Source: Larimichthys crocea (taxonomy: Eukaryota; Chordata; Actinopteri; Sciaenidae). From it: DNA of 64,000 nucleotides. The stretch is taken from the NCBI RefSeq assembly GCF_000972845.2, contig NC_040013.1, positions 9,946,061-10,010,060 of the forward strand, in the 5' to 3' direction. The notes under the pieces are model-generated. The model saw nothing but the letters and a program-made list of their open reading frames with translations. It was not told the origin of the DNA and searched no databases. Shown here one piece after another: positions 1-16,300 of the stretch. The position numbers and the translations under genes are program-made. Positions within the stretch are counted from its first letter, which is position 1; every line of letters begins with the position of its first letter.

Positions 1-1073
1 GTATCCATTTTGTCCTTTTGTGCGAAGAACAAAATGACAGCACTTACAAAGAGCTGCCACTAAGCACAAGCACAGATAGCCAGTGAGTGCCTGAGGAGGA
101 TATTAAACAGGTTTCCTTATTTGGGAATCATTTATCCATCTGCAGCGTTGCCCCCTGGCTGTGTATTCTGTCCTATGACTACAGCACCATAGTTACCCTT
201 TGCAGTGATCAAACTGCTCATAACTGCACAGAGAATTTATCCTCCTTGCTTGGAATAAGTGGCCTCAAATATACTGTAATGATCACGCTTGAGATGAATG
301 ACATTGCAAAGACACCCCTTCAGCAATTAAGTAGTCTCTAATTGTAGATTGAACCAGAGTGGGAAAAAATCATTGTCTATTTTCTTTTGTAATTCAGGTT
401 AATTAAACGACAATGGTTGAATTTGAATTAAAACGTGAAATATACTTAATTGGTCCAATAACTTTATAAAAGACTCTTTTACAGTCAGTCAAAGAGCAGG
501 AAAGCCTTTATCTTGTACACAATACTTTATCAAAGAATCACATATAAAAACACACTTCTTTCAGAAGAAAGCTGTTATTTTCATTCACATTAGTTTGATT
601 CTCTTCTTGGTTGCTCTCTTCGACTTTGACACGTTAAAGCCCTCGACTACTAAAAACATTCGAGCAACAGAAATACACACCACAGCACACAGACCCTTAA
701 ATTTAAGATTAGAATGCAACACACACAATTCAAAAATATATCCTCTAATCTTGCAGTGATAGCTTTTTTTTTCTTTTGTACAATTAGAAAAAATACACAG
801 TTAACTGAATTCATTGTGGGAAATGCTTTACCAAAGTCACAAGTAATACTGTATTTTGCACCATGACAGCTTTGGATACAGCACTGCTCTAGCCTCTCTA
901 AGCGTCTGCAGTGTCCTGTGTGCCATTAAGCATCAGTGGAGAAGATCATGATCTCCTGTGTGTTCACATGAGCGTTCACATGCCCTAAAAGGTGTAGAAC
1001 TTTGTGCCCTGCCAGCGTCCTGAGGGTCATATATATTCATATTGACATTTCCAGGATACACCTCACCATTCTG
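1..1073. other. tmem121 downstream flank, possible 3' UTR
   Basis: AT-rich sequence immediately 3' of the tmem121 stop. The 3' UTR presumably begins here, but neither AATAAA nor ATTAAA is present on the minus strand in this interval, so the polyadenylation site either uses a variant signal (TATAAA occurs near 466-475) or lies beyond the window. The 84-codon frame at 87-341 has no recognisable family and looks accidental. Confidence 0.4.
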
Positions 1074-2535
<1,462 letters not shown>

Positions 2536-2618
2536 TTGTGTCCCTCTTTGTACTTTATCCTAATGACTGGCAGTGAGCGATCATCCATGAGACTGCACTG
2601 GGAGATCACAAAGCCCAT
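2536..2618 (-). other. Candidate tmem121 5'-UTR exon carrying an upstream ORF
   Basis: The 3' boundary is the strong donor at 2536/2535. The 5' boundary is less certain: a pyrimidine-rich stretch ends in TTACAG at 2619 (minus strand), which would give an 83-base exon, but the exon could instead extend further upstream. It contains an ATG at 2618-2616 that stays open to the donor. When joined to the coding exon it reads out of frame past the tmem121 ATG and stops at a TGA at 1947-1945. The start context is weak (C at -3, G at +4). If transcribed, this overlapping upstream ORF would be expected to reduce tmem121 translation. Confidence 0.35.
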
Positions 2619-2639
2619 CTGTAATCCACAGGAGAAGAG

Positions 2640-3632
2640 AGGAGAAAACGCACAGGATCCTCTCCTTCTTTGACAGACGTAAATCCACCGCTCATGGATA
2701 TATACTTTTCTCTTTTTTTTCTCTCTCTCTTTTTTTCTCAAGCAAAAGAGAAATCCCAAAATATTTCCGTCATAATCCACTTACTGCTCAGACTGAATCA
2801 GGAGGAGGCATCTTAATGGTCCCAAAGACCACTCTCAATTTCTGCAACTAAAAATAGAGGTTATTTTGTGTTGTGCTTGGATAGAGTGTTTATACCTCCA
2901 ACTCCCCCCAAAAAAGAAAGTTATTCTCAGTGGAAAAATCTGCTAAAGTCCTGCTCAAAAGAAAAATTCCTCTCCAGAAGTTTTCCTCTCCATCCTCTAC
3001 CATCCATGGACAAGAAAATGTGACATTTAGTGTGTGTTTCCAGTGTAAGTTTGTGTATTTGAGAAGAAGAAGAGGGGTTGTCGTGAATCTTTTAAATGCG
3101 TGTGACTGACTGTCCTTCCCCACTCAGCTGTGTGATTGTGTGTTTGTGTGCGTGTCTGCCTGTCTGTGTGTGTGTGTGCAGATTTCAGCTATCTCCACGC
3201 TTCGTTGTCGCTGTAAAATGCTGCCCCCCTGGCAAGATCCTGGCTGCTGCGCCGTTTTCTCTCTCTCCTGCTCAAGCAGCTTTTGCCAGGGACACCAGGA
3301 TCAACAGCACCAGTGGATTTCCCTGTCTCCACTGAGCATGCTCTGCCAGCACCACCAGCGCTGTGATACTCCAACGCCGCCTGCCTCTGCCCGTCTGTCT
3401 CTGTGCACTTCTCAGCTCTCTCTCTGCGAAGTCAGAGAGATGCTCCTCTGGGGTGTTCAAACACAGTCGTGGGATTTTTTCTTTTTTTTTCTCTGTGTCC
3501 CTATCTCTCTCTTTCTCTCCCTGTTCAGCTACCCTCCTCTCCCTTCTTCCTCTTCTGCTCAAGTAAAGGCACTTGCTGTGTGGAGGTGACGCTCAACAGA
3601 CCACAGCTGCAGAGCCAGAGAGAGAAAAGAGG

Positions 3633-3678
<46 letters not shown>

Positions 3679-4330
3679 TTCCAGGGGGTGGAGAAAGGCG
3701 GTGAAGGGGGGTAGGGAAGGGAAGACGAGCCAGCCCTTTGCAGCTTAGCTGAATGCACAACTTCCCTCTCTCACCCTGCTTTTTCCCCCCCCCCTCACAT
3801 CCCATCTTCTTTTCACGTTGTGTGTCTTGTGCTGACATCCTATTTTCACAGGCTGTTTCTTTTTGGACTCTCAGAAAAAGTCCTGCTTTTCTTCTTCTTC
3901 TTTGAGCAGCCCATTAAGGTGCCACGCATTTTTATTTTCTTCTCTCCATCTGGGTTCGAGGTGCAGAGATGAAAAGTGATCCTGAGAGGAGGAAAAAAGG
4001 TGGGTGGGGTGAGACACTCTCTGGTATGGGATGTAGTAAGCCGGCTTCCCAGCAGGCTGTGTGTCTGCAGTCTGGGGAGACGTAGAAGGGGGTAGGGGGG
4101 GGTGTTTGAGGCGTGCAGTTGCTCCTCCTGACAGAGAGCCTTTTTATTGATCTACTGACAGAGTAGTGAATCAGGGCCAGAGACCAAAAGAGATGAGGGG
4201 TAAGGGGAGGTACAGATGTGGGGATAGCGAATAAAGGGGGGGGGGGGAAACAGAGATGAGGAGGCAGAGTGACATGATAAGAGGAGGAAAAGGAGGAGCA
4301 GGAGGTGTGTGGGGTTGGACTAAATGTCAA
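2640..4330 (-). promoter_or_regulatory. Pyrimidine/purine-biased upstream region of tmem121, likely promoter and first exon
   Basis: About 1.7 kb upstream of the predicted leader exon is strongly strand-biased: long CT-rich tracts on the plus strand at 3240-3560 switch to GA- and G-rich tracts at 3600-4320, with a (GA)20 repeat, a 12-base G run at 4236-4247 and a TG-rich stretch at 3125-3180. The long open frames here are low-complexity by-products of this bias and not proteins. Position next to the gene and composition suggest core promoter and/or first exon, but I cannot mark a transcription start. Confidence 0.3.
3636..3675. repeat. (GA)20 microsatellite
   Basis: Uninterrupted GA dinucleotide run on the plus strand, equivalent to (CT)20 on the tmem121 sense strand, 1.6 kb upstream of its ATG. 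Likely polymorphic in length. Confidence 0.95.
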
Positions 4331-7300
4331 GGGAACCTTTTTATCCTCTGAGATGTCATGATGCCTGTGCTGAGAGATAATACTTATTCAAAAATGTATA
4401 AAGGTACGTAAAAGTTGGTGCATTTGCTCTGCCATGCAGTATGCTAACACCATTAGCTCTGTTTATCCAGCTGGGCCAATTAGCACTAATCCTCCCTCAG
4501 AGGAACCAAACTGCTCTCAATACGACAGTATGAAGCCATTTACTGCTCACGTCATGAGTTTCCGTTATTAAAGAATCGAAAGTATTGGTTTTCTATGCAG
4601 TGTGGCTGCACTTTTCATCCAACTGTGTGATGACAGCTAAACATAATTGCAATCAATCATGCAAATTCTTGCAGGCATGAATGAATATGGTTACAAATTT
4701 ACCAGCTGTGGATCAGCTGACAGCGGACCATCATGGCTGTTTATCACTTCTATCATGCCTTTATCATGGAAGAATATGGAGGTTTCATGTGAAATGAAGT
4801 CAAGTGTAACAGCCTCTCACCAAGCTGCTTTATTATTGACTGTTTGCTCTGGATTTATAGACCATAATTGAGCCATGACAAGCGGAGTGATGAATTATAT
4901 TCTCCTTTGCAAATTGTGACGCGGTTTCGTCCACAACATTTCTTTTCAGCATTTTGACAGTTCTTATAAAACACATGACAGACTTTAATTTAAAACCAAC
5001 CGGTGCTGAAATGTTACTGCAACACATTTAACAGATTGTTAAAGATGGTGGTTAGAAAATTCATTGTGAAAAGAAAAAAGATTACAGGTCTGATCTCTAC
5101 AACAGGCAACGCAACCAGCTACAGCCACAGCCACGTGTCATTGAGCCAGACACTGAACAGCTACCTGCTAACTCATTCACTCAAAGTCACTCTGGGTAAC
5201 AGCGTCAGCTAAACGGCTATACTGTAATTGTAAATGAGCGGATGGCTTGTCTGTTTAACGGTTACCATGTGATCTTAATAGTGTAACTCCCCCTAAAATC
5301 AGTACGGGAGATTGATACAGCACCTCTGTCATTTGTGATTCCTCACACATCTCATCCAGCAATCTAGAATTTATATCTTCATTTACATCCCTGTTGTGAT
5401 ATACAATTGTGTCCGAGACTGTGGTAAGCTCTCCATTAAAAAGGACAGTTAACCCAGGCTCAGATTTTGAATCACATCTACTGATAATCCTCATTTGTAC
5501 ATGCTCAGCATTTCCTCTTTTGTCTTCTTTCACTGTGTGTTTATAATTCATGAGCGTAGAGGAAATCACATCACTGTCTCCTAGATGAAGCTGATTTATG
5601 CGTTAAGTTTAGGGTTGCTGTTTTTTTTGCAGTTAGTTTGTGTCAAAGTTCTCCATTCAGACTCTTATTAATGTAATTATGCTATTATACCAACACAAGG
5701 CTATATTTTATGATTTATGAGATATCATCCATCTGAAGTACATTCAAGAGTCGTGTTTGTCCTCTTCTGCCCTCTCTCCTTCGTCCATCAGGCTCTGCTC
5801 TGCCTCCTACAGAGGACTGTCCTTGGATCCTGGACAGGGACACTGCTTCATCACTGCTCAGCTCTGAGAAGGCACTCAAAGAGACAGTAGATAGCAAATG
5901 ATAAAGAACACTAGCCTCATTTTCTATAGCATAAAGCATCTACAGAAGACAATGAGTAGTCTTGAAGTGAAGAAGGCGTGGAGGCCACTCTCATCCCGGC
6001 TTTTAGAGTGGTTTAAAATGGTTCTGTTTTGAAAAAAAAAAATCAAATGTTCAGTTCGATCTCTTCGCCTTTAAATGTGGTATTTCCCTTTATGCAAATA
6101 TTTGTGCATGCTTTCACAGAGCACACTCCATTTCCAGAAATGTTCCCTTGACAACCAAGTGCAGCAGCTTGAGAAACATGTTTTCTCATCTCGTCAGAAA
6201 GGATATCATGGGAGAAAATCAACACTGCAAACTGCACCTTGAACTTCAGCTTAAATAACGCATGAAAATATGTTTTTATAAACATTGCTGTGGGAGAAAA
6301 AACTAAATAGGCTTTACCATCAGAGGAAGAGAGTTTGGCTTTCAAGTGGAGTTTATGCTTTCGGCTGATTGCAATTGGTGGTTCAATCAGTAGCTTATTC
6401 TTATTTTGCTCTTAGTACTAAGTGTGTATAGCACCTCTCTGACCGTCTATTTTTCCTATTTTTTTCTTTACAGTCAACAGACGATCTTTGTATTTTTGCA
6501 AGAGCTTAAATGTCTACAAGGGTTTTATCACATGTCTGGATCTGTCTTTTTCAAACACAGCCTACATGCCCATTTGATGACAGGTTTTCTTCTGCAACTT
6601 GGTGCACTTTTCTAACAACGTCCATGTTTATTGTATTGATGTTTTCCCCGAGCAAGAGAGAGGGGGCATTAATGTACACCTTTGTGCTGCAGATAGTGGC
6701 ATAATTACAAGGGTGTGCATCGCTGAATGAATACATCGATTCGATTTCCTTTGTGTTTAGACTGCAGATGATTTACTTAACAGTCAAGACTGAAGCATGA
6801 TTCATTTCATGATGCTATGTCACACGAAACACAAATAGAGACACCTGCCAATTAAAATTATCTTGAAAAGTGTCACCATGTTTTTGCAAGAATGTAGGTG
6901 AAAGGTTTCTATCTTTGTCTCGGCATTTGCTGCATTATACAAGAGAGAGGTGTGTGAAACAAAGGATCAAGTTCCAGTGCACTTCACATGTCATGATCTG
7001 TGGGTGTTGCTAGTAGGGGGAGAAAAAAAAGACAATGAACACAAACATGGATTAATTGCTTGGCTTTGGCAGCCGGTATCCAGTGTCAGCAAGTTGTGAA
7101 AAGATTGGGGAATTTACATCACCAAAGACAATTTGTACATGAAGCATAACAGTGGAAATAGGACACATAAATCACATTAGCTGTAACCCTGGGTCTGCCA
7201 TCGATTACCTACAGGAAAACAAATGGGGGCGTTAAGGCTTCCCATCCTTAAACATCCCCATCAGGGTTCTAACCACCAAATGGGAAACATGAAGTGGACA

Positions 7301-10300
7301 GGCTATGCTGCTCCCTGTGGGGCTATTAGATCAGAGAGGGGGGAGCAGCCTGCGATCCGTCCCCTCAACGCCCACCAGACACCCATGCTGGAGGATCTGC
7401 AGGTCATTTCAGCCCCTATAGCTGTAATATTAACTGTTGGTAACAAAGAGGGTAATGTAGTGCATGCTATCTTTTGGAAATTTGACATGACATCAGGTCA
7501 AATGTGAGACAGTGGCTCGTCAACAGCTTCTATGTAGGATTGATGACTACAAATCAGACCTGGATCTAACAGTATTTGCATTTAATTGATCTTGTTCAGA
7601 GTCCCATGTGGTTGAGCTGCGTAGTAGAGGAAGAGAATGATTGCCACATCATTATCACAGTCAGGAAAATGAGAGGCAGTGCAATATACATTCAATATGC
7701 ATTCAAAAACCTTAGGCTTAACAAACCCCACCACTTTACCGTCCCACGCAGACCAAAAAAAACATAAAGAAATATTTGCAAAAGTGTTAAGCACATCCCC
7801 TTAAAAGCATCAAACATAAAGTTCAAGTGATGTTGTTATATAATATGACGAGGCGGTTCTTATGTCTTTCCAACTGCTACCTTACACAGAAAACAGAGTG
7901 ACAGAGCTTATGATCACTGCTTAGATTTGTTTTTATATAAGCCTCCCCCAACGTGAGAACAGGCGGTGGCCGACAGAGCATTGCAACCCATAATCATTCA
8001 TGGCTCATTATATTTTTTAGTCTGACACACAGCCTTGGACATGCAAGATGAAACATGTAAATAATATTTTCCGCGGCAGCCTGTTCAACCTCAGACACTA
8101 AGACAAGGAAAAAAAATATCACTTTCACATCACTGATTAAAGACAGAGAATTAGAGATTAGAAGATTTATGTAAGGTTCTCGAACAACTTTATTCCCTTC
8201 AGAGTTTGCACCTGCAATCAGAGAATGCTCATTCAGAGAATATTCATTAAAAATTATAGATACCTTCTTTTTATCTATGTAGGAGGTGGAGTGTGTTTGG
8301 TAGAAACAAAATCTGCTGACAGTTGTGACAGTAGCATTAAGTTCCATCCATTCCCTATTAATGACAAAGTTTACGGTGGTCCATAAGTGACATCATAATA
8401 AGTGACATCCTCCCAGCAGTAAATTCAAGGGAGCTCATTAGAGGCTGAATTATCAAGTGAAGAGCTGATGTGTCACCACGTAAAATAATATTGTTTTAAT
8501 GATGTTTTTGATGATGATTTTTGTCTTGAGAACAAACTATTTAGCGATGCCATTCACTGACTCATGGGAACACTATTCACAGCCGAGCAGCTGAAAGATG
8601 AAGTCGGGGGATAAGAGGGTTTGGAGATCCCGATGGGCAGTGAGATTAAAAGCAGACAAAACAGAAAGAGGGAATCAAAAGCAATAAAATGTTGAGTCAT
8701 TGGTAGTAAACAACCTTCAGCAGACACTACACATTTTTGTACACAGAAAGATTGTTTTTATAGCGCTGATGCAACCGTCAACAAGATATGAATTTGTAAT
8801 ATTTCAAATATTGGTGGTGCTTTGACACATCTTCCGGTGGCAATTTCCTTTATTTACAGCAAATATTGAGATGATGGTGGCAGAGGAGTAAGTGTCACTC
8901 TATGCTATGCTCCTAAAAGGCTTTTTTTGTTAACCTCTCTACTCTCTGCCCATACATGGAATACATTTTGATGGAGTCCACAGCCACACACCAGTGAAAA
9001 CAAAATAGATAGCAAGCACCAGAAAATAAATTTGTTGAGGTTCTCAAAATTCTTAATATCTCAATATTAATGACTCAGACTTTATCAGTAAAACGGATGA
9101 GGTTAGTACAAGTTTCCTTGCAGAAATGTTGTATCCTCATAAATCTTCTTTTTGAAGGCAACAAGGAGCTGCAAGAAAAACACACTGTGTTTTCATAAGA
9201 TGAACAACACACTGTGAGCCAGCGGAGGTGTGCACCAAATTGCTCACTGTGTAGACAGTGATTTGTCTGCAGGCTTATTGGACTTGAAATCATTGATGAA
9301 TTTTTTGTTTGTGCGGGCCTCTCTGTGGTTTACTCATTCTGATTAATTGAATACAGAGCAACCATGATGTGGCCGTTTACCCATAAAGAATATTTGCATG
9401 CTCCCTTGGGGTCGCTTGTGTACAGAGAGACGCACAGCATTAATTACACTGAGCACAATTACAACATAAAGATCTTCTATGTGGGCTGCTTCTTTGTCAA
9501 GGTCATTTGGTGTGAAGGTAATTTTGCACACAGAGCTGTTATTTATCAGTTGTTTTCTTTTCACGTTGCTGCATGGTCACGTTGGGTTAATGTTATTTTT
9601 TATGAACTCTGCGGTGAGTACCACCATTACATATAAAAACCCTGTAGCTATGAAAAGTTCCAAAAAGATCAAGAACTTTAAGAAACATCAGTTTCATGCA
9701 AAGCAAACAATGAGCACCATCTTGCATCATTATGCTCTGAAGGCGACTGTGTGTTATAACTCTATCGTCACGGAAAACAGCATTAAAGAACATTCAAGCT
9801 ATGTGTTTCTTTCAAAGCGGTAAGCTGGGTTGCTTAGTGGCCCAACTTTCCTCACTGGGGACATGGCTAATTTAGGGAAGTAGTTTATAAACTGCACAGC
9901 CCCAGCTCACCTTTTTTCCTCAGGACGACTGCTTAGCGAGCTTAATGAGGCAGGATTGTGTGTGTGCATCTGTGCATGTGTTTGTTTCTTTGTTTGCTGC
10001 GAATAGGGAGGTTAAACTTGATGAGATAAACTTTCCCGTGTCCACTGGGGAAACTTTATCTTGCATGCCTGTATTGTTATGAAAGTGTTATCAACTATCC
10101 TGTGACAGCTACGGTCTCCACGTCTGTGCTTAAACAACTCTGGTCCACTGGAATACAAGATATTTCAGATATGTGAGTTCTTGATGATAACTCACCTCAT
10201 CTGGGGACAAAACGTGCCATCATGTCTCCGGAGCTCCTACAAGACACAGCTCTCGGTAAATGGCTGTGCTAATGTTGCACCATGACTGACAGTGCCCATT

Positions 10301-13300
10301 AATCACTCAGTGTGTGTGGAGGATGGGTTTGTTTTATAATCATTATAGTTTTACCACTGTGCATGTATTTCTAAAACCTATGCATGGTAGTAATGAGCTG
10401 AGGGTAGAGGAGGAACATTATTGAAGTCATAAATCAACTCAGATACAGAAATCTGCAGACCACCGAGGTTGTCAGGTTTTATGGAGTTAAATTCTTCGTT
10501 GGGAACAGCTGGAAGAATTCAGCTGTTTACTGTTCAGCTCACGTGAAGTCATTCTGCACGGCATATGTGAAGTTTGCATTGATAATGGTGGAAGATTTAC
10601 CACTGGAACAGTTCATCCTTCATTACTCAAACATGTAATCCAAAGCTTTACAGGCCTGCTGTGCTTTAAAGTTAGCACAATCAGCGTTTGGGGAGTTTAG
10701 CAGTCAATTTCTAGTTCTCCTCTGAATCTTTTATGATCAACTGTATCTAATATTAGATGAGAACTGTCAGCCTTATTAGCAGACGCACATTGTCTCTTAC
10801 TTTTTCTCTGAAGCTGAGATCAATTCAGACCACTTGCTTGGATAGAGGACAGGCTTCACTGTTCGGAAAAGAACCTGGACCCTGCACCCCCCGGTGCAAC
10901 AAGTGAAATGATTTATGGATCAGCTAAATTTAATGGGGGCACTGGGTCATCTGTGCTGTTTATTATATAAGGGACTACACCCTCTAAAAAAAAAACAAAA
11001 AAAACAATGAAGTCGTATTCTCACAATAGGAAGTAAGCTAACTAGGGCAGAAATTCAACAGAAATACAGCAAGGACGTAAGGTATCGCCGTGCAAAATAC
11101 TTCTGTTTCATGTCCTTTTTTTTTTTTTGGCTCAAAAAGGAGACATGCTCGCTGGCTCGTGCTGTAGCACCACCCTCCCATCGTTAAGCAGGAGAAGGAT
11201 GTAGGATGGTGGGGGCAGAGAGATTGGGAGTGCTTTGAAATTCCAATGGCCAAGGAGATTTGGTTCCAAAACAGAGTAGTCAGTGAGTTTTAGGAAAAAG
11301 CCAGAAATCTGTGTTGTGTAATTCCAGCGAGGGATGAGGAAAAGAGGGAATAAGGGAGAGCGGGGTTTGTTCCAAAACAGAGTAGAGGCTGGTGAGTGAG
11401 ATTTGAAAGCCACGGCAGCTACAATCAGCAGGTCTTACCACAAAGATAGTGATGTTAATTAACAACCTTTGGAGACGTATGCAGATGTTTTATGGCCAAC
11501 TGTGTGCCGAGAGATATGAAAAATACATAGGGAAATTACAGCAAATAAATCTATTTGAATCTGTTCCATCCAGTAGAATGGCATTACAATAACCTGCAAC
11601 AAACAAAGTAAAGCATTTAATCTGGTAATGAGTTGCTCATGATAGACGAATCATTTTCACAGTGTAAATGTGCCACTGCTACTCAAAACAATGTATTTGG
11701 GTCAGTCAGTACTCACAGTCCTGTGAGAGGCAGAGGGGACGCCACCCAAAGGCACGAGCACTCTGAGGCGTTCATGAACATAACCAGTGTGGTTTTTGGC
11801 TACGATGCAGCACCAGTGCATATTTAAATAAATTGAAAATGAGACGGAAGCTGGGCCAATGCAGTGATTTCGACCACCCATCACAGCCTCCATTGTTTCG
11901 TGCCAGAGGCATTTGGTGTTGGCTTGATAAGGGAAAATGAGATAGATATGGAACAAAAGAGAAGAACCAGTTGGACTGAAAGATAGCCTGTTTGGAGAAA
12001 CATGCTTTGAGTAGGTGTGTTTGAACGATACGCAGTGACTGACAAGTGAATTGGGAGAATTATTCGCTAATGTAATTTCTTAAGCTGTTTTCTGCAAGAA
12101 GAAGGGTGCTATTGTTCCAGTTTTATTGTGTCTGAGTGTTGCAAGAGGCGTTTAGTCCCGCTTCATAAGGAGGAGGTGGACGAGATACACAAGAAAAGTC
12201 AGTCATCGGAGAAGTATTTGAACACCTCGTTTTAGCCAGAAAGATGCAGAAGGGGGGGGGGGGTGGAATTGTAAAGGAGGTCTGCCCTACATTTTTGAGT
12301 TTCTATTGCTCAAATTGATGCTGAAGGGGAGCACAGGCTAGTCTGCCCTGCAGTTAACACAGAAATCATTTCCTTTTTTTATGATCCCTCCAGCCCAAAA
12401 AAGAACTTAATTCAAGTCTCATTTCATTGAAAAAAAAACCCTTCATATTCATATCTTATGTTTGATATTTTGTCCTCCATCTAAATATCCCCAGGACACT
12501 CTTACCCTCTCTGACACTCTGTAGGGCTTATTTTGTTGCATCAACTGGCAGGATACTCCTGCCCTACACTGCAGACGGCGGCTTTTTGTCTGGCTGAACT
12601 CCCCAGCCTTCACATATTGTTTTCAATGACTGAGTAAAAAGTCAGCATGAAAGCCCTCTCTTCTGCCATCATCCCCGCTCTTAGAAAGAGAGTGTAGAGA
12701 GGTGTGTGTGTTTACCGCTCAGGCAGTCAGGGAGAGCACTGAATCCATTTATTCTGAGCTTTTGTTTCTCTGTACAGAGAAGTCGGAAATATCTTTGAAA
12801 CACTGTATGCTTTATGACTTACTGTTTCACTTACCCATTTGCATTATGATCTACTGCAAAAGGGTTTTCATGTATTTCATAAAATATGTGCAGTTTGACA
12901 TCTGCTTTAGCATGTGTTTTATGAATTAAAGAGACAGCTCTTTTTGGCAATTAGTTTGGCACCCGTGTCATATGAAGATCTGCACGGTCCCTAGAGTGAG
13001 AGAGCAGTGATAAAATGACTGAAATTCTGGAGTCAAAAACATGAGAGAGGCCTTATTGTTAAGCATAATCTATAATGGGCCCACCTCTGCTCTGAAGAAC
13101 TCCTCTTGCCAAGTGTGAATGTGCATTAAGCGTATCTAAATCACACAACTTCAGAGTGGCTTTTAGCACTTCCTCACCATCTGCTAATTCTCTAAGTGTT
13201 GGATGAGGGAACCAACACCATTAAAAGTGGCGTATTTAATGTAACAATGTTTTATTTAACACCAAACGTGACTCTACATATCCACTCACATCTTTTAATA

Positions 13301-16300
13301 CTCTTGGGTTTCATTTTGTATTTTTAAAGCAAGATGAATAGTGAGTAAAACAGTTTAAATGTATTCTTTCCTCGTCTGCCTTCTGCTGCCTTCTTAGCGC
13401 CCTACAGTACCTCCTCTTCAACACTTCTTCAGTTCATTACAAGCAGCACAGGTGCAGTTCAACAAGCTCAGATTCGTTCACACACCAGAGTCCTCTCCAC
13501 CATCAGAGGAAATGATGCCTTCATCGGGTTACCAAACATGGCCCACAATCAGGATATCACAGGATTTACATAATGGGGTCTTGTGCTAGTGCCACTCTTT
13601 ATCTAACAGAACGTTTTAAAATATAAAATCCTTTTGTGAAACTTCTTCTGTCTGTCTTAAACTTAACTGTAGTGATGCACGGTATATCTAAAGTAATAAG
13701 CAAAAATATGACTTTAAGCAGCCATTTTCTTGCTTGACAAATTACGATAATTTTGTCAGATATTTAAGGACACACTTTCCCGTAAATGGCCGGTGTTACT
13801 CTTTCCTTCTCTTAAAAAAAATTAAGGGGTTGAGATTTTATTAGCAGCCACAGTAGACGTACATTAAGCTTACTATATAAATAAAAGATCCAGAATCAGA
13901 TATTTTAGATTTTTTGAGGAAATGGTGAATCTGATTGGCTGCAGGGCATGCATTAGCATAATTTATGGAGGCGATCACTTCTCGTACTTCGTTCCCACAA
14001 CTTTAGCTATAATTCAAGTCAATGTTATTTATATCAGAAGATATCTCATGACACGTTACAGAGATTCCAAACAAGATATAAAGACTAGTATTTTGGCCGT
14101 ATGCACACAATGTGACCAATCAATCAGTCACCTGCCGAGTTGTTTCAGACAGAGTCATATATATCTTTATTATTTTGCTTACTAGATGAATATTACTTAT
14201 TAAATATTTGGCATTTTCTGTGTCCTCACTTTGGAAAAACTCTGCTATGTTGAAGCAAATTGAGACCTTGTATCATAAGTTGTTTTCCTGCAAAAACAAA
14301 CACTACTACTAATAGTAATACTAATGCTAACACTCGTCCCTCTTGTCTCAATAAAACTTAAACGACTTCCTCAGCGGGAGATGAGACAGTGTGGTTAAGC
14401 CAGCAGTTCCCCTTCAGAAGTAAGACATGAAGTATTTGAATGACAATAATTATGCAGCATTTATGTGAGTGGCTTGCCAAAATTAATCCTCACTCTTACA
14501 AGACTATAAATGCAGAGTCAGATTAAGGCCAGACAAATCTCTGCAGATGGGAATGGAAATTGGCTCTGTTCACTGACAATGAATGTAAAGAGGTAAGTAG
14601 TTCATGTGAGTACATCCAATTTGGCGTATCATGTGGGCTATTGCAGCATGCGCATCTGAAGAGTCCTCTCCACGTCGTTCACTGTGTCCCATTGAGTAGA
14701 ATCCGCTCTTAAGAATTATGAAAACAATTTACTGCATATGTCTGACTCATGCATAAATAATCAGATGCAAACATAAACATCAGCAATACGTCTAAGTAAG
14801 GGGTAATTAATCAAGTAGACCTTCAGACCAGCATGACCTACATGCATATTGATAAATCAAATTCAAAAATGGCATATTTTAAGTAAGATAAAACAATGAA
14901 TTAAAATTCTACCTGGGCTCACTGGAGCATAGCAGGCAATGGAGATCAAGTGAAGAGTGCTCAGTCATTCTACAATCCAAAGAGCAACCAGCAAACTGCA
15001 CAGCCGGGTCGTGGAGGGTGGAGCAGGCGTCCCCGCAGTCTCAGGCTCTTTTACTCCATCTCTGCTTTTAGCATGGAGATGTCAGCCACTGTGGAATCAA
15101 TTTCTCCACTGGCGGTCCATCTACATTTTTCAATTCATTTATACTCATTACCAGGAAATAGCCTGAGGCAGAAGCAATTTAAGCACCTGTAATATAAAGC
15201 CCTCAAAATCATTTCTTGTCACACTATTTTGGTTTTGAATTGATGTCATCAGCAATCTGGGGAAATGGAACATTTAAGATTGTTGTGGTCACAAGCAAAC
15301 ATGGAATAGTGTAAAGTCATGAATAATAACACCATACAATTTTCACTGTTATTTACCAAATTCAAGGTCTATAATTCTGAAAGCAGCATAATTTTCTTTT
15401 GAACACGATGAATCAGATGAGGGTTAGGATAAGTGCTGCAACTAGTCAGGGATTGTCGTGATGAGATTACATGCAGTTTTATAAAAAACTGATAAATACT
15501 TTTAACTATAAAAAAGACTGTTAAAACAGAACAAATACAGGCTGAGATAAAGGGTCATTGTGATGCAAGAGATAATAATAGTAGTGTTAAAATTCTGATT
15601 TTGGAAGGTTGAGGTGTGAAATGACTGAAGCATCTTAAAAGCAGAAAGAAGTCGACATTTTCAAAATAAACAGCAAATGTGCAGCTTGTTTTTCTCTGAG
15701 GATGGAAAGAGAAGACAATCCGAGCATCGTGCTCGATTTCCTTTGGAGTTCCTGTCAAAAGTCCTTTACAGGGATGAAAGCAGTTGATAAAGTGGTCTTA
15801 TCTTTGATCCAAGTCTACACCTTCTAAGACTGCTTAATAGAAAGCTGCTAAAGCTAGCCTTGGGTAAGATGCAAGGGAGAAAGCACAACAAGCACAATAA
15901 GTGCCTTATATATTGTCTAGTCCTCATTGTTGTTGCTCAAAGTACTTTTATGTTTTCAGCTTGAATGAATGAATGATAAGAGAAAGAAGGCGATGTTATT
16001 CTGAGAACATATCAACAAGGTGTTGACATTAAAAAAAAGGCCTTAAAGTGAAAAAAGATTCATTCTTAAGCAATAAGATGCATCTTTCTTTTATTCAATA
16101 CATTTAGAGTTTTAACTGCTTTGGTCTGATATGACCAAGTAGTAGCTAATCTAAGCCAATGCTACAGTAACAAACTGGAGTCAGTTGTTTGTTTGTTACA
16201 CTACATTATATCATTTGCAACTCTCACATAATTGCGACATCCACAAAAGATTTGTTTTTTCATGTGTGATAGGTCTCCTTTGACCACCATCAGCTGTCCC

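Noticed and set aside
3140..4330. Long open frames of 132-149 codons on both strands
   Set aside because: They consist of Ser/Leu/Pro or Arg/Glu runs created by CT/GA-biased low-complexity DNA and overlap each other on opposite strands.
7223..7507. 94-codon plus-strand frame as a small gene
   Set aside because: No recognisable domain, no splice or polyadenylation context, and an opposing 61-codon frame overlaps it; at most a conserved non-coding candidate.
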